A DNA stretch of 27,645 nucleotides, from NCBI RefSeq assembly GCF_000485595.1, contig NW_014577110.1, positions 539,410 to 567,054 on the forward strand. The letters are read 5' to 3'. Origin of the DNA: Priapulus caudatus. Lineage: Eukaryota; Priapulida; Priapulimorpha; Priapulimorphida; Priapulidae. The translations under genes and the position numbers were made by a program. Under the pieces are notes generated by a model that worked only from the letters and a program-made list of their open reading frames with translations, was not told the origin of the DNA and searched no databases. Positions 1 to 20,303 of this stretch are shown here, piece after piece. Position 1 is the stretch's first letter. The number at the start of each line of letters is the position of its first letter.

Positions 1-2200
1 TATGTATATATATATCACATACGCTGCTCACAATTTTTATGCTCACGCATTTTATTCATATGACTGAATAGAATCAGAAATCATCGTGAACGCTAAAAGT
101 ACAGCGTGCGTGCGCGTCTGCGAGTTTGATTGAAATAGGCCGATAACGCCTGTGTGAACCGCATATCCTGACAAGAATATACATGCGTGTTGATCTTGTA
201 CTGTGTATGCGGCCGCCACCTGATAGCGGGGACACGGCGTAGACGTTTGTCTTTTGACCTTCGGCGTCCCTGTACGCATAAGCATGTACGCCTTTAACGT
301 TGTTTTTCACGCGCCGGAGATAGTGAGCCGCCACACTGACACTCACGGGCCTTACAACCGTCGCGCGTTTATTTACCTTTCGAATATAAGGGGAAGAAAT
401 TTTGTCGGTATAGTCAACACGCACGCGATTGCATGCGCTGCGACGGACTCGTGCCACAACGCGGCCCGGCTGTCGCTCCCTACACACGCTTCGCGAACTG
501 ATATGTATAAGAATCTGCGCTATTCTATCCATCAGACAAGTAGATAAGATATGCATGGGAAGCGAACATGATGTTCAAATAGTAAACGCAAGCTCTGTGG
601 TTCCACAAACACGGCCGGCTAAAGACCATACTGTGATTGTGCGAGGTACGCTCTCGTCCTTCGTCTGCACATATCTATCTGTCTACATAGAGAAATTCGT
701 CATCATGTGCGTGCCTACACGCTTACAGTCAGGCTTCAGCCGGCACGCGAAAATGAAGACGTTATATGCACGTCACATTATGGAAGTGTGAACAGACGCT
801 TAATAATCTCTCGAGCTTACTCCGGTACTGTGTGTCAAAATAACGACGTACGCCCAAAGCGTGCACAATCTCTTGTTATTCCAGCGCAAACATGATGCAT
901 TCCTTCAGATCCGCAATAGCGTAATATAAACTGCTAGAGGGCGTCGATTGCCGATGCCTATAGCTGAACAATGGTCAACCAACCGATCGACTGACCAACG
1001 CCGAGCGTCCGATCGAACGATTAACGAAGTCACTAATTAATTAACTTCACGGCCAACGACAATGCCGTCGGCGCTGCGCTAGGTGACTGTTACGTCATCA
1101 TTAAATAGCATATAGCGTCTCCTCCAAAAAACGCCCTAATTGGCTCATTTTGTAAAACGACGCCGATTTGTTATGACGATAGGAAACGCGATCAGAATGC
1201 ATGAATCAGCCGAATTAGCGACAGGGTAAACGACATGATAAATTAATGCGCACGCGGTCTTGCAGTGCGCTCGCTGGCATCGAAAAAGGAGTGGTGCTGC
1301 TGTTCCGTACACCCGCAACCAAATGCGATGTCTTTCATTAAATAGGGAGCCTCCCACATCACACGCACGACCACGCGCTACACACAACAATCAACAGTTC
1401 AAAAAATATATGTGCGCGTGCATGCGTGCGTGCGCGTGCGTGCGTGCGTGTGCGTGCGCGTGCGTGTGTGTATGTGTATGTAAATACGCCCCCATGCGCG
1501 CAGCGGCACATGATATTATCCCTAACATTAAATTAAGGTGGTGCGATAAATGCGAACCGAGTTTCGTCAGTGACATTTCAGCCATGACGCTCGACAGAAG
1601 TATCTTTATGGGGGTGTGACGAAGCTTTCGTGCTAAACTAATGCAGACGACGCGACAGCTGGCTACAAGAAGACATGTAAGAAACAATCCGCCAAATTTA
1701 TTTGTACCGGCGATCAGTGACAGCCTATAGTACCTACGACGCACGAGCTGGGCTGTCCAGGATTCATACGCGTGTCATGTCTCCGGTAATTCTACCGTTG
1801 TCATATTGAATGCGCTTTTAACACGATGACTTCGTAAACACCATTCATGTTACGTATAGCTTCTTCAAAAGATCGGGTGTAGACGTGTTCCATGGTACGC
1901 AACGCCCGCACGCGCGAACGCCCGCACGCGCGAACGCCTCCCCCCCCCGCACACTAACTTCTCGCACGCAAACAGACACACCCTCGACTCCAGACACGCT
2001 ATGCGATGTATGACCCTGCTCGTACGCCTTATGCATTCACCCGCGTTTCTTCGCTCTACCTGTAGTTCTTACTGCTTGTGCACCGTATGGTCCTGCATGG
2101 GTCACAGCAGGCAGAAATCCCTTAATTACAGGTAGCTTATTCTTGTCTTTCACCTGTGCATACAACTAACCACAAGGTTAGAGGGTTTGTGGAGCAGGAA
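1..2200. other. CpG-rich stretch without a recognised gene
   Basis: No coding region is supported here. The open frames on both strands, including a 160-codon minus-strand frame at 74-556, overlap each other and show no domain, signal peptide or consistent splice sites. By eye the first ~2 kb has far more CG dinucleotides than the rest of the window. It could be a CpG island or promoter of a gene to the left, or simply a locally different composition. A (TG/CG) microsatellite lies near 1409-1477, and a short GC-rich tandem repeat of about 16 bp (cgcccgcacgcgcgaa) lies near 1905-1940. Confidence 0.4.
1409..1477. repeat. TG/CG-rich microsatellite
   Basis: Imperfect run of gcgtgcgtgc and tgtgtg units. 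Open frames made only of C, V, R and A or H, T and A codons here are artefacts of the repeat. Confidence 0.8.
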
Positions 2201-3541
2201 GGTTTGGTAAAATCCCAAAGACAGGCACTACGCAGTGTACCACGGTCTATTATCGATACTCATGTCAGATTTTAGCTGCGGTTCAGATGACAAAATGTGT
2301 GCATGCGTGTGTGTGTATATGCGTGTGTGTATGCGCATTCGTGAGAGAGCTGGGACACTTCGTTCCTGCATGTGGTGCGGACCAGACATATAAGCACATG
2401 TGTAAGAAAATATCATTGGCAAAGAAAATTAAACTAGTTCCTAACGCTGTTTCTCGTGTTAGATTGTGCAGGGTCCGTATAACGAAGACAACACATTTCC
2501 AGGACCGTTCCAGAATTTTTACCGAGTTTAAAAAGTCAATTTTCCAGGACCCAGAGATTTAGGCCAGATACAAACTGTGAACGTCGTATCATGCTACCAA
2601 CAATTAGTGAACAAAAGTTTTATTGCCTCTCAGGTAGTAAGCATGGACATATCTTCAGTATATTAAACTTGTTATTTTCGTTGGTAAAATGTGAACACAA
2701 TAGACATGGGTTAATTTTCCATGACTTTCCTGGACCAAACATAATAATAATAATAACCTATTTTCTGGAATTTCCAGAACCATAGCCTATTTTCCTGGAT
2801 TTTTCAGACCTGAAAACTTTGTCCTTTTTGAAATTCCAGTTCATTCCATGGGCTTATTTTATTTGTTTGAACATGTCACCAGTTAGTAGCAGGTGACAAG
2901 TCAGAAACACAATAAGCTCATGTCGGTGGCATTCCTCTGGTTCGGTGGGTGAAACCTAGACTTATGAGCATTGTCATGGATATTGGATAGTTTTGTATGA
3001 CCGTGCGTCCTTGTGCACGTTTTCTGTGCTTTTTGCAAATTTAGATAGACTCTCTAGTTTGCCTGTGCGCCTAGTGTTGTGTAGTTCTCCCGTAAGTGAG
3101 TTGCGAGGGGCGCAGCAGTCCTGAGTAGGACAAAAACTGTGGCCACAATGCCTGCAAGTGGGATAAAAAAAAACAGAAAATACAAAAAAAGACAGGTGGT
3201 CATATCTTACATCAAAGAATTGCCAAGAGCTTCTCACTTGTACCCCGTGCTCAACACCACCCATACAAACCCTACTCTACACTGAGAAACCTACTGGTAC
3301 ACCCCAAAAACAAAAGAGAATGCGATGATTCCTGCGGCTTGATATACGAAATGAAAGTGTTTACACGGGCAAAGTATGAATAAAATTTCGAACTGACCTC
3401 AAGAGACATAAACAAGACATACAATCCTCGGTGGTGACAAAGGCCCCCCAACCCAGCCTACCGTACTTCCCGCGTATTGGAGAACTACATAAGCCAAGAC
3501 TAACAGGTTAGCAACTAAGATTTTCGACCAGGAGGGCTCCC
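2201..3541. other. Intergenic, repeat-like; no gene supported
   Basis: No gene recognised. A short TG-rich microsatellite is at 2297-2330. Between about 2490 and 2840 the phrase tttccaggacc and its complement recur in both orientations, which suggests a decayed foldback-type repeat. A minus-strand frame at 2977-3170 carries a Cys/His cluster (CRHCGHSFCPTQDCC) that could be a decayed retroelement zinc knuckle, but this is weak. Confidence 0.35.
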
Positions 3542-3759
3542 CAGGGGCGTAGCTATGGGGGGGCCTGAGGGGACACGTGCCCCCCCACAAATTTTCTGTG
3601 CCCCCCCAGGTGCCCTCCCCCACTGAAAATTCATGCTTGATAAAAAAAAATTGAAGTAAAAACAATGCCGTTAGAACAGTATATATTGTGCCCCCCACGA
3701 AAATGTAAGGCCCCCCCAGTGCCCCCCCTCCCGCTGAAAAAATCCTAGCTACGCCACTG
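3542..3759. mobile_element. hAT-type MITE, 218 bp, with 8-bp TSD
   Basis: The termini are inverted repeats: CAGGGGCGTAGCTA at the left and the complement of CAGTGGCGTAGCTAGGATT at the right. The element is flanked exactly by the 8-bp direct repeat GGGCTCCC (3534-3541 and 3760-3767). An 8-bp target duplication with CAG-starting termini is the hAT signature. There is no transposase frame, so it is non-autonomous. The interior is rich in C runs. Confidence 0.88.
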
Positions 3760-3767
3760 GGGCTCCC

Positions 3768-4825
3768 TTCTGGACAGAAAATTATGAGAGCTCGCAAAGA
3801 TGCTTAACACATGAACAAAGGTGGGACATACAAACTGTCTCATATTCGCGACAATGTTCATAAGGATAGGACCCTTTCAACTTTACATGAGGACGCTACC
3901 AACGTCAGTTGACTGCGTTTTCAGTTATTGTGACACCTACTGCCATCTGGTGATGAGCACAAGCACCTTCAATACGCTTGAGAAAAGCAACAATACAAAT
4001 TGCTGAAACTGTTATCAACAGTTGAAACGAATTGATATATCACAAAAATAATCTTACTCTTGTGTTTTCATAAAATCATCTTATTTCAAAGATTAAGAAT
4101 CTATTACAACTGCATTGTATTTCAGTGTGTGACTGACATAACCTTTCAGGGATGGCAGAACTGACACTGACATGCTATGGGATTCACAGAATATCATCTT
4201 TTGATGATATCTACAGAACTATCGAGGTTACAATTCAATATCAGCATGTAATTAGACATACACATCTTCATGTGATAACGTGATGAGAAATAAAAATATC
4301 AGTATGCTTGGCTCAACAGTTATCCCGTAGTCTTGGGCATAATTGGCAGGCTTGCGCGCTATATAATGTAGGTGCTGCCCCCTCTCGGATTTTAATAATC
4401 ACTCTTTAGTATATTGAATGCGTTTCCTTTATCAAATTGTACTTGTCTTGTACATGTACACATAATTGCGGCACTTTTCGTGCTGTATTAAATTCCCAAC
4501 GCGGTAATATGACGTGGGTGCATAATTATATTTATATTCAGAATACCATTCCATATCTAGTATAAGAATATACAAACAAAGCCAACGCTCGCACCCATAT
4601 CGGCACATTTTTGAACATTTTGAGCTTCTGGAATGTCAATGAACTTTTTTTTTTACAATTTAACACCAACATCTGGTACACTACCATGATAACTGGAAAT
4701 GCTGGAAGCATTTTTCATTTTGTTAATGATTGGAAACTGCCGAATTTATATTCGATGCAAAAATTATCATTCACGTCTGGCTTTTCATATCAGCGTCAGT
4801 GGTCGTGTTAACCCGTATTTTTAGA
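3768..4825. other. Intergenic, 3' side of the astacin gene
   Basis: AT-rich sequence with no recognised coding region. It would contain the 3' untranslated region of the minus-strand astacin gene. No AATAAA was seen on the minus strand close to the stop codon; an ATTAAA lies near 4391. Confidence 0.4.
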
Positions 4826-13870
<9,045 letters not shown>

Positions 13871-14473
13871 TGCTGCAGCTCTCTATATGTATCCTTATAA
13901 ATGTAATAAACTTGACGGTCTCAGGTGCTCTTGATTTCGGAGGTCACTCTTTGCTTACGTCGTCATTTATCAGCTGTTTGCTGCTCGACATCAACACGCG
14001 AAAAACCACTGTTAACTGCTGCAGGAGTGTGAATGATCGCACTTCAGGTGGCAATGGATACTTCGCGCCTAATCATAATCCACGCCATGCTTTACATGAA
14101 GATCGATTCGACACTTGGCAATGACGTCTGAATTCATCGACATTCATTTTCCATAGAACCACGAATAATATATTCGGATAAAATGCTGCGACATCTGTCA
14201 CGGTTCCTCTTGTGAAATCACCACGTTTGTCCGCTGTATAACAGCTGCATTTCTGGAATAATGTCAAACCTCTGAGCGTCACCAAGTGACTTTGAAATTA
14301 TTGCAACTTCTTCACAACAAACTGGAAGACAGACGCAATTAGGGCAAAGTAAATGATTTTCCTATCGTGTGAAAATCTATCTGGATTGAGATTTTCAATT
14401 CAAATTCAACCCTGACAGGGTAAATTAAGAGCAATACTATCTGTCTGTTGGTTAAAAGCGATAATGTTATGGA

Positions 14474-14550
14474 GGTGTGTGCGTGCGTGTGTGCGTGTCA
14501 CTGTGAGTGTGTGTGTACGTGTGCGTGTGCGTATGTGCGTGCGTGTGTGG
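14474..14550. repeat. (TG)n-rich microsatellite
   Basis: Imperfect gtgtgtgcg array. The plus-strand frame over it is an artefact. Confidence 0.85.
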
Positions 14551-14900
14551 GTGGGTTTTCCCCTGACTTCACTAATTCATCAGAGCAAGATAACCACACC
14601 CCCCTTGGATAATGTTGGTAGCTCTGTCCGACTAGACGAATTGACGTGATTTTCATCAAATTGCGTGCACATCAAATTGGTGGCTTTCTAGCACTTCATT
14701 ACTTAGCACAATTTTAAGAATACCATCTCAACAGTGATTAGATAGTGCTACCCATCAACCACTATAGGCAGATAAGTCAAGTAGTTTACTTTTTTCCTAC
14801 ACATCCGAGTTATACGAATATTGTTACTTACATACGTCAGTTATGGTGTCCTCTTAGTTTCAATTGAGTAATGTATATAGAGATTGATAATCACACCATC

Positions 14901-14906
14901 TTTATT
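14901..14906 (-). terminator. Candidate torsin polyadenylation signal AATAAA
   Basis: Plus-strand tttatt reads AATAAA on the minus strand, about 215 bp past the torsin stop codon, a normal distance. One hexamer in AT-rich DNA is weak evidence. Confidence 0.4.
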
Positions 14907-15118
14907 AAAGAGGACCACGATGACATATACATGATGCACATATGTAAAGTTTCAATATTACATTATTTGATGACAAACAGGAGATGGATACAATATATAG
15001 TCCAGCTTTTGCAAAGCAGCAATGCAATCACTCTACAGTGCCACCTGACAACGTTCTGATGGTCACTTGTTTATATGAGAGCACATCTACTACTAATGAT
15101 CATTGGCATGGTTAATTT

Positions 15119-15405
15119 TTAGATTGCATCTATATACAATTTATAATCATTTTCCATCTCCATGAGCACAACATCCACTTTTTGAGACACTCGCTTGCAT
15201 CCAGACTTGGAAAACAGTCTGGTTTTGTCTGGGTAGAACAGCAGTTCATTAGCTACCCTGTTTAAGATTTCCTCGGTAGCACGATGACCCTTTGTTTCAA
15301 GGTCGTCTTTTATACACAACTTCACGTGCTTGCGTTCCATTGGCAGAAATGGTAGAAAAAAGTCTATCACATCCGACTCAATTAGGCTGCTATGCCATAG
15401 TCCAC
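15119..15405 (-). CDS. TOR1A-like: Torsin exon 6 (C-terminal subdomain, sensor 2, stop)
   Basis: Acceptor CTTTTTTTCAG|GT. It contains VIDFFLPFLPMERKHVKLC (the torsin FxPFLPLE signature) and KSGCKRV, then TAA at 15119-15121. ANEL occupies the position of AEEM in human torsinA. Confidence 0.95.
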
Positions 15406-18400
15406 CTGAAAAAAAGCAGGCATAATAACAAGAAAAACTTAATTAAACAATGTCTACCTATTGATACCAATGCAGAAAAAAATGTCAATGATTAAACATA
15501 TGTTGAAGAACATTTTATATAAAGTCTTGCTAATCACAATGAAGGTACATGATCTAAAAATTGTGAATCACAACTTAAACTCATATATTGATTGACAAAC
15601 AGTTTTCACTCAGATAGTTGCCATTGTCTAACTATCTCCCATTTTGTGAAAACCTTGCTACTGATAGGTCTGTGTAGTAGTTCTTTCTCAAGTTCTCATG
15701 CATAAATGATGATATTGCCACATCACCACCCCTCCGATCATGATATTTAAAAAGAACTTGTAACTATATTACTTTTGTAATACAAAGCACAATGTCTACC
15801 TCATAAATACAAAATACCAAATATAAATACTATATAAATATCACAATTTAGTCAGCAGTCTCAGCATTATTCTATCGCCAGTAATTATGGAGCACAAACA
15901 TACCCTGCTCATTAAATGCAGAGGCTGTTATGACTTCTTCCATTTCCTTTCTTGTAATTGCTTCTCGCTTTTTCCCAGCCTCCCAAGTCGCATATGTTTT
16001 TATTGCAATATCGTTACCTCCTGTGTTGCTAATTCAATAAAAAAAAATATATAACAAAAACTTGTAAAACAGTTAGAGCGTGAAATGACATTTTGTTAGC
16101 TATATATGGAAACTACTGCAACTAATTATTTCTGGCTCCTACCTCAGAAAGATGAATATTGCATTTCTATAATCCACACCATCAATTTCTGCATAGTGAC
16201 TTATAAAAGGCCTGATGGCATCTATGATACCAGGATGCATCTTGTCAACTTCATCAAATATGAATAGGCTCTGGCTACACTCTGTCACATTGCCAGTAAT
16301 CCAGCGCCGCAACTGACTCTGAAATGTCGTATATATATCAAAGTTATTTCACTAATTCATTGCATCTCTAGTAATAAAATAGAGCAATTTCGTTTCAGAA
16401 AAATGAATAATGACTAAAACCTATCGCAGCTTAACAAATATGTGAAGATGTAACTCATTTTGATTCCAATAAAGCATATATTAATTTCACAACCAGTTTA
16501 CATCCTCATATATATACATCTATGCATGACAGAAATTCATCTTTCCTACCTAGCTCTTTTACAGATAAATATCAGTACAACATGTCATAGTAGAAATGAG
16601 AACTAGAAATTTAATTTCAGTTATTTACGCATATGTAAAATGGCAAAAAAACACATATTGTTTACAGCTAAATACCAATGTGTATTCATGCAGCAGTACA
16701 TGCACACACTTGAACTTTCAATGTGCCTGCCAATTTAAAAAAGCAGCACCTAAAAAATTTAATATATCTGGTTATATAGGCTTGCTAGCAATTTCAAACA
16801 TGTCCCCTTAATAAATATTTTATAAATATAGTTACCTTGTATGTCTCTATTTGTGCACGGTGTGGAAAATGTAGTTCAGCTATGAATAAGTGTACATATT
16901 TACTTCTCATTCCATTCACATACAAATGCTCCGCTATAAAACTGCTGACCTAGAAGAAAACAACAAGCTTAAAGGGATCGTTTACTCTAGGTTCTAAGGT
17001 TATTTTCAGTTAATTTAGGTTAAAATTACGCTACATAAAAAGTTTCATGGTTCAATCACCATTAGAAATATTATTAAAAAATGTTTTAAAACCAACGACT
17101 ACAGTTTGATTACAACGACGGTGGAGCCACTCAAAGTGCACGATCTGATAAGTTGCGTAAAACCACTTTCCAGCCAAGGACTACAGACCGAGGGTGTTTC
17201 TTATTTATTCATTTAAAAGCAAAAGGATTGTAATATCTTATAAACGACATATAGTTTCAGTTACAATATGGATAAATTTGCCCTAAAATGAATATCGTTT
17301 GGTTAAATAGCATTTAGGATTTTAGGTATAAAAATAATTGCACTTTTGTGATTAGCCCTCGGTCTGTAATGTGCAAAATAAATTGTCAAATACGCAAATT
17401 TTTCAGGGTGGCAGCACGGTCGCGGGTGTCATGGCGCCGTTCAAATTTTGTAGCGTTGATGTGTACTTAATTATAACAATTAAATTAGGTATCTGGTAAC
17501 AAATACGTGTGGGTATAGACGATTTGTTATACAGTAAGTACAGTTGTATGCAGTAAAATCCTAGAGGCTACTGTCCCTTTAACTAAAGGTCTACTGCTTA
17601 GATTTGTATATTTCCTTTAATATTCAAGTGCATTCCTACTCTTACTACTAGTTTGGAACGGTCTGTTGGACCTTTTCTTCACTTCACATCACTTTTAATT
17701 AAACTGAGGGCTTTATTATGGCCAGATTTGGGTCAGATGAAAGTTAAAGTTTGCAATTTGAGAGAGGTTGGCCTCATTTTCACAATTTTGCCTTGTATTT
17801 TTCAAGATGACAAACACATTTTACCAAACTCTGCTTTATTCAGTAATTTAACCAAAAACGGAACCACCCAAAATTCACAAACATTATTTTTCTCAAAATT
17901 AAATATCAAGTACTGGACAGAATGACCCAGATGAACACCCTGAAAGAATTTAACTAAAAATTACCTACATGTTCTTAAAGTAAGTCATAACCAACACAAC
18001 ACTGGGTTATTTTATGTTAAATTTGACGCACTAAATTATCTTATTGGAACCATTCGTGATTAAATCCAAACAGACGAGCTAGAACGTGTTTTCATATATG
18101 ATGTTAATTGTGAAATAGCAGTTGAATGTCGATATCTACTTGAAATTATATACTCACATAGTTTTTGCCATTTCCAGTCCAACCATGGAATGAAAGAACG
18201 AGAGCTTTTTTATGATTCTTCGTTTGCACATGTGCTTGGATAGCGTTTACTGCAGTACCTAACACTAAATGTTGCCCATAAACTCGGGACTTTAAAGTAT
18301 CAGCAAGACCTACAAAATAAAAATGTAATCGTTAGGCAGAGTATATTAATTTTTGGAGTACACTAAAATGAAAAGACTATATTAGTCTTAGTGTTAGTAA

Positions 18401-20303
18401 TTGAATGACACTGTGACTGTGTGCAATAAAAATTTGTTTGCAGAATGTGGTTGTGAAGAAGTCACAGTGGTTGAATGATGAACGACTTTTCGCTATTAAA
18501 AAGGACACGACCTGGCATTTAGGTACTGGCATGTATTCTGTCACGCATTTACACGTGCTGCAATTACATGCAAACTTTAGCAGATTATGTGTGCAAAAAC
18601 AATTAATCCATGTGTGTGCGGGCAAAGCGGTAACAAACAGCATTAGCAAGATGCGCTACGAGGTCGACATTAAGAAAGTGCGTGCAAGCCCCTAATCACC
18701 GGTTGGCAGGCTTCTGGGCCAGAATGAGTGTGCCTGAGACCACCTAAATACAAGACAGTGTCCCTTTAAAAGTTAAACAAGCATTCCCGCCATCTTATGA
18801 ATTTTCAACACTTTTGGCATACCAAGACATGTGCGCTCACAACCCTGCAACTAACATGCAAAATTTAGTTTCGAGAAAACCTTATTGTACGCTAGGGGTA
18901 CACCGGATCCAACTTTTTAAGTTCCGACCGGAACCAGAAGTTCAGAACCAGCCAGAACTTGAAAAAAGTTCTGGCCGGAACCGGAACTTAAGTTGGGAAT
19001 AAACTTGACAGTTTTAATTGGCCCAGTATTGCGCAAACTCACTCGGCCTGCATATTATATATTATAAAATTAATGAAATATTATTAGCAGGCACATCACT
19101 CAGGCAAGTAGGACAATGCTCATTGTTCTACATGTTCTCATTATGTCTCATGTTCTCATTATATACATGTTCTCATTGTCTACATGTTCTCATTGTCTAC
19201 ATGTTCACATTCTACATTGTTCTCATTGTTCTCAATGCTACAAAGTTCTAATTACAGGATGGTTGTTAGGTGTATGAATCATCTGCTTACAGTGCATAAT
19301 ACTGGCATCTATTTCGTGAGCGAATTGTGTGGCAAAACCTGCATGTTGCAGTATCCCTGGTTTTAGTCGGTTCCGGCCGGATCCAAGTTCAGGTGCACCC
19401 CTATTGTACGCTCAGAATGTTTTCTACTGAGCCTTCCTACCAAATAATATTAATTTATAACAGGTACCCTTGAAGTATTAGGTAGTGATACGGCTCAAGG
19501 ATAGAGAGCATGTCCAGTAATAAACATCATCCTATCCAATCACTGTCCTGGACATCATCTCTATCCTTGAACCAGTGAGGGCGGTTTCGAAATTGGCAGG
19601 TGACATACGCTATGAGAATTTTCAATAATCACAGATGATAACACTAACTGTCACTGACAATAAGTCAGTAAAGCTGTGGACACACTACGCGATTTTTCAG
19701 GCTATTGAGTCGAGCGGCGACTGAGTCGGGCGACTCAGTGGACACACTAGGCGATTTTCAGCGCGATTCATCGGCGATTCATCTCGCGCCACCTAGATTG
19801 ATAGTCACACGCTTGAAAATGGCACCGTTTGATTGGCTGATGAATCGTACATTCGGGAGCGCGTAGTAGAGCATTGTATAATCGCATTGTTTAGTATCGC
19901 ATTGTTCAGGCGCACATTGTATATAGTTGCGTGACTCAAATAATCGCCCGATTTTATCAAACATGTTTGATTCGGGCGAATGAGAATCGCTGGCGACTCA
20001 CTGGACACACTAGGCGATTTTTCAGGTGATTGAGTCGCCCGACTCAATCGCCTGAAAAATCGCCTAGTGGGTCCACAGCTTAAGTGTAGCAAGAAGATAT
20101 TGAAATATACCCGATACGTCCGGTCGAATCCACGTCGCATCACAGCATTCACCCAACCTACACCAACCATATTTAGTGGCCAAGGCTGCAAGAGCTCCAC
20201 CCACTACCAATCCCGAGGTAATCGGCTCAAGAGCATTTGATTGTAACACAAGAATAAGAACTAAAAGTAAAAGGGACAATTTTGCTATTTGCCACCACTT
20301 CAT
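15119..20303 (-). CDS. TOR1A-like: Torsin, ER/nuclear-envelope AAA+ ATPase; six exons, complete
   Basis: 348 residues from exons 20303-20111, 18309-18158, 16949-16836, 16318-16143, 16028-15904 and 15405-15119, all GT-AG and in phase. An N-terminal signal/membrane-associated helix (residues ~5-24, poly-Leu) is followed by ALEPITSG and the torsin Cys cluster CRLGECC. Walker A is GWTGNGKN (107-114), where the torsin-specific Asn replaces Thr/Ser. Walker B is FIFDEVDK (172-179), sensor 1 is SNTGG (212-216), and sensor 2 is SGCK (321-324) with the torsin cysteine. GNVT at 162-165 keeps the known torsin glycosylation site. There is no arginine finger of its own. Torsins act in the ER and perinuclear lumen and need LAP1/LULL1 for ATP hydrolysis; a homologue of that partner starts 2.4 kb away in divergent orientation. 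The tail after SGCK is 24 residues, longer than in human torsinA. The human paralogue it matches best cannot be decided by eye. Confidence 0.96.
15479..15639. repeat. 161-bp segment in torsin intron 5, duplicated at 27420-27578
   Basis: Near-identical, same orientation, to 27420-27578, from aaatgtcaatgattaaacat to ctaactatctcc. No terminal inverted repeats seen. It could be part of an interspersed repeat or of a segmental duplication. Confidence 0.9.
15904..16028 (-). CDS. TOR1A-like: Torsin exon 5 (sensor 1)
   Basis: Acceptor TTGAATTAG|C and donor GAGCAGG|GTATGT. It completes SNTGG and encodes a helical stretch with KKREAITRKEMEE. Confidence 0.93.
16143..16318 (-). CDS. TOR1A-like: Torsin exon 4 (Walker B)
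   Basis: Acceptor CATTTCAG|AGT and donor CTGAG|GTAGGA. It contains RRWITGNVTEC and SLFIFDEVDKMHPGIIDAI, then RNAIFIFL leading into sensor 1. Confidence 0.95.
16836..16949 (-). CDS. TOR1A-like: Torsin exon 3
   Basis: Acceptor TTTTCTTCTAG|GTC and donor TACAAG|GTAACT. It encodes VSSFIAEHLYVNGMRSKYVH, then LFIAELHFPH, equivalent to the torsin segment ending in HFPH...YK. Confidence 0.94.
16973..17578. mobile_element. piggyBac-like MITE with TTAA duplication, in torsin intron 2
   Basis: Ends are inverted repeats: AGGGATCGTTTACTCTAGG at the left and the complement of AGGGACAGTAGCCTCTAGG at the right. TTAA flanks both (16969-16972, 17579-17582). 606 bp, no transposase frame. The left end lies only ~23 bp from the exon 3 acceptor. 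Confidence 0.75.
18158..18309 (-). CDS. TOR1A-like: Torsin exon 2 (Walker A)
   Basis: Acceptor TTTTGTAG|GT and donor AACTAT|GTGAGT. It encodes VYGQHL and LSFHGWTGNGKNY, both torsin hallmarks. Confidence 0.95.
18764..18772. repeat. Possible orphan TTAA-element end
   Basis: The sequence cagtgtccctttaa resembles the right tip of the 16973-17578 element. No matching left end was found nearby, so it may be a decayed copy or chance. Confidence 0.25.
18893..19403. mobile_element. hAT-type MITE, 511 bp, with 8-bp TSD, in torsin intron 1
   Basis: Ends are TAGGGGTACACC at the left and the complement of TAGGGGTGCACC at the right. The subterminal GGATCCAA and CCGGAACC motifs are also inverted. TTGTACGC flanks exactly (18885-18892, 19404-19411). 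An internal minisatellite of acatgttctcattgtct units spans about 19119-19240. The frames inside are not genes. Confidence 0.88.
19119..19240. repeat. Minisatellite, ~17-bp unit, inside the hAT-type MITE
   Basis: Imperfect repeats of acatgttctcattgtct. Confidence 0.85.
19672..20080. mobile_element. PIF/Harbinger-like MITE, 409 bp, in torsin intron 1
   Basis: Ends are AGCTGTGGACACACTACGCG at the left and the complement of AGCTGTGGACCCACTAGGCG at the right, flanked by the 3-bp repeat TAA (19669-19671, 20081-20083). Internal repeats of GGACACACTAGGCGATTTT and GACTCA/TGAGTC occur in both orientations. It ends 29 bp from the torsin exon 1 donor. The minus-strand frame that runs from exon 1 into it is a splice read-through artefact. 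Confidence 0.82.
20111..20303 (-). CDS. TOR1A-like: Torsin exon 1
   Basis: The start ATG is at 20303, because MKWWQIAKLSLLLLVLILVL is an ideal signal/hydrophobic helix. LEPIT then matches the VEPIS of mature torsins. Donor TCGG|GTATAT, phase 1. Confidence 0.92.

Larger units (their letters stand above)
13871..15118. other. Intergenic between the astacin-like gene and torsin
   Basis: No further coding region supported. It should hold the promoter of the minus-strand astacin-like gene and the 3' untranslated region of torsin. A TG-rich microsatellite is at 14474-14550. Confidence 0.5.

Noticed and set aside
74-556. 160-codon minus-strand frame
   Set aside because: No domain, no plausible splice context, overlapping equally long frames on the plus strand, Arg/Val/Ser-rich as expected from CpG-rich non-coding DNA.
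19805-20200. 131-codon minus-strand frame downstream of torsin exon 1
   Set aside because: Wrong frame relative to exon 1 and mostly within the PIF-like MITE.
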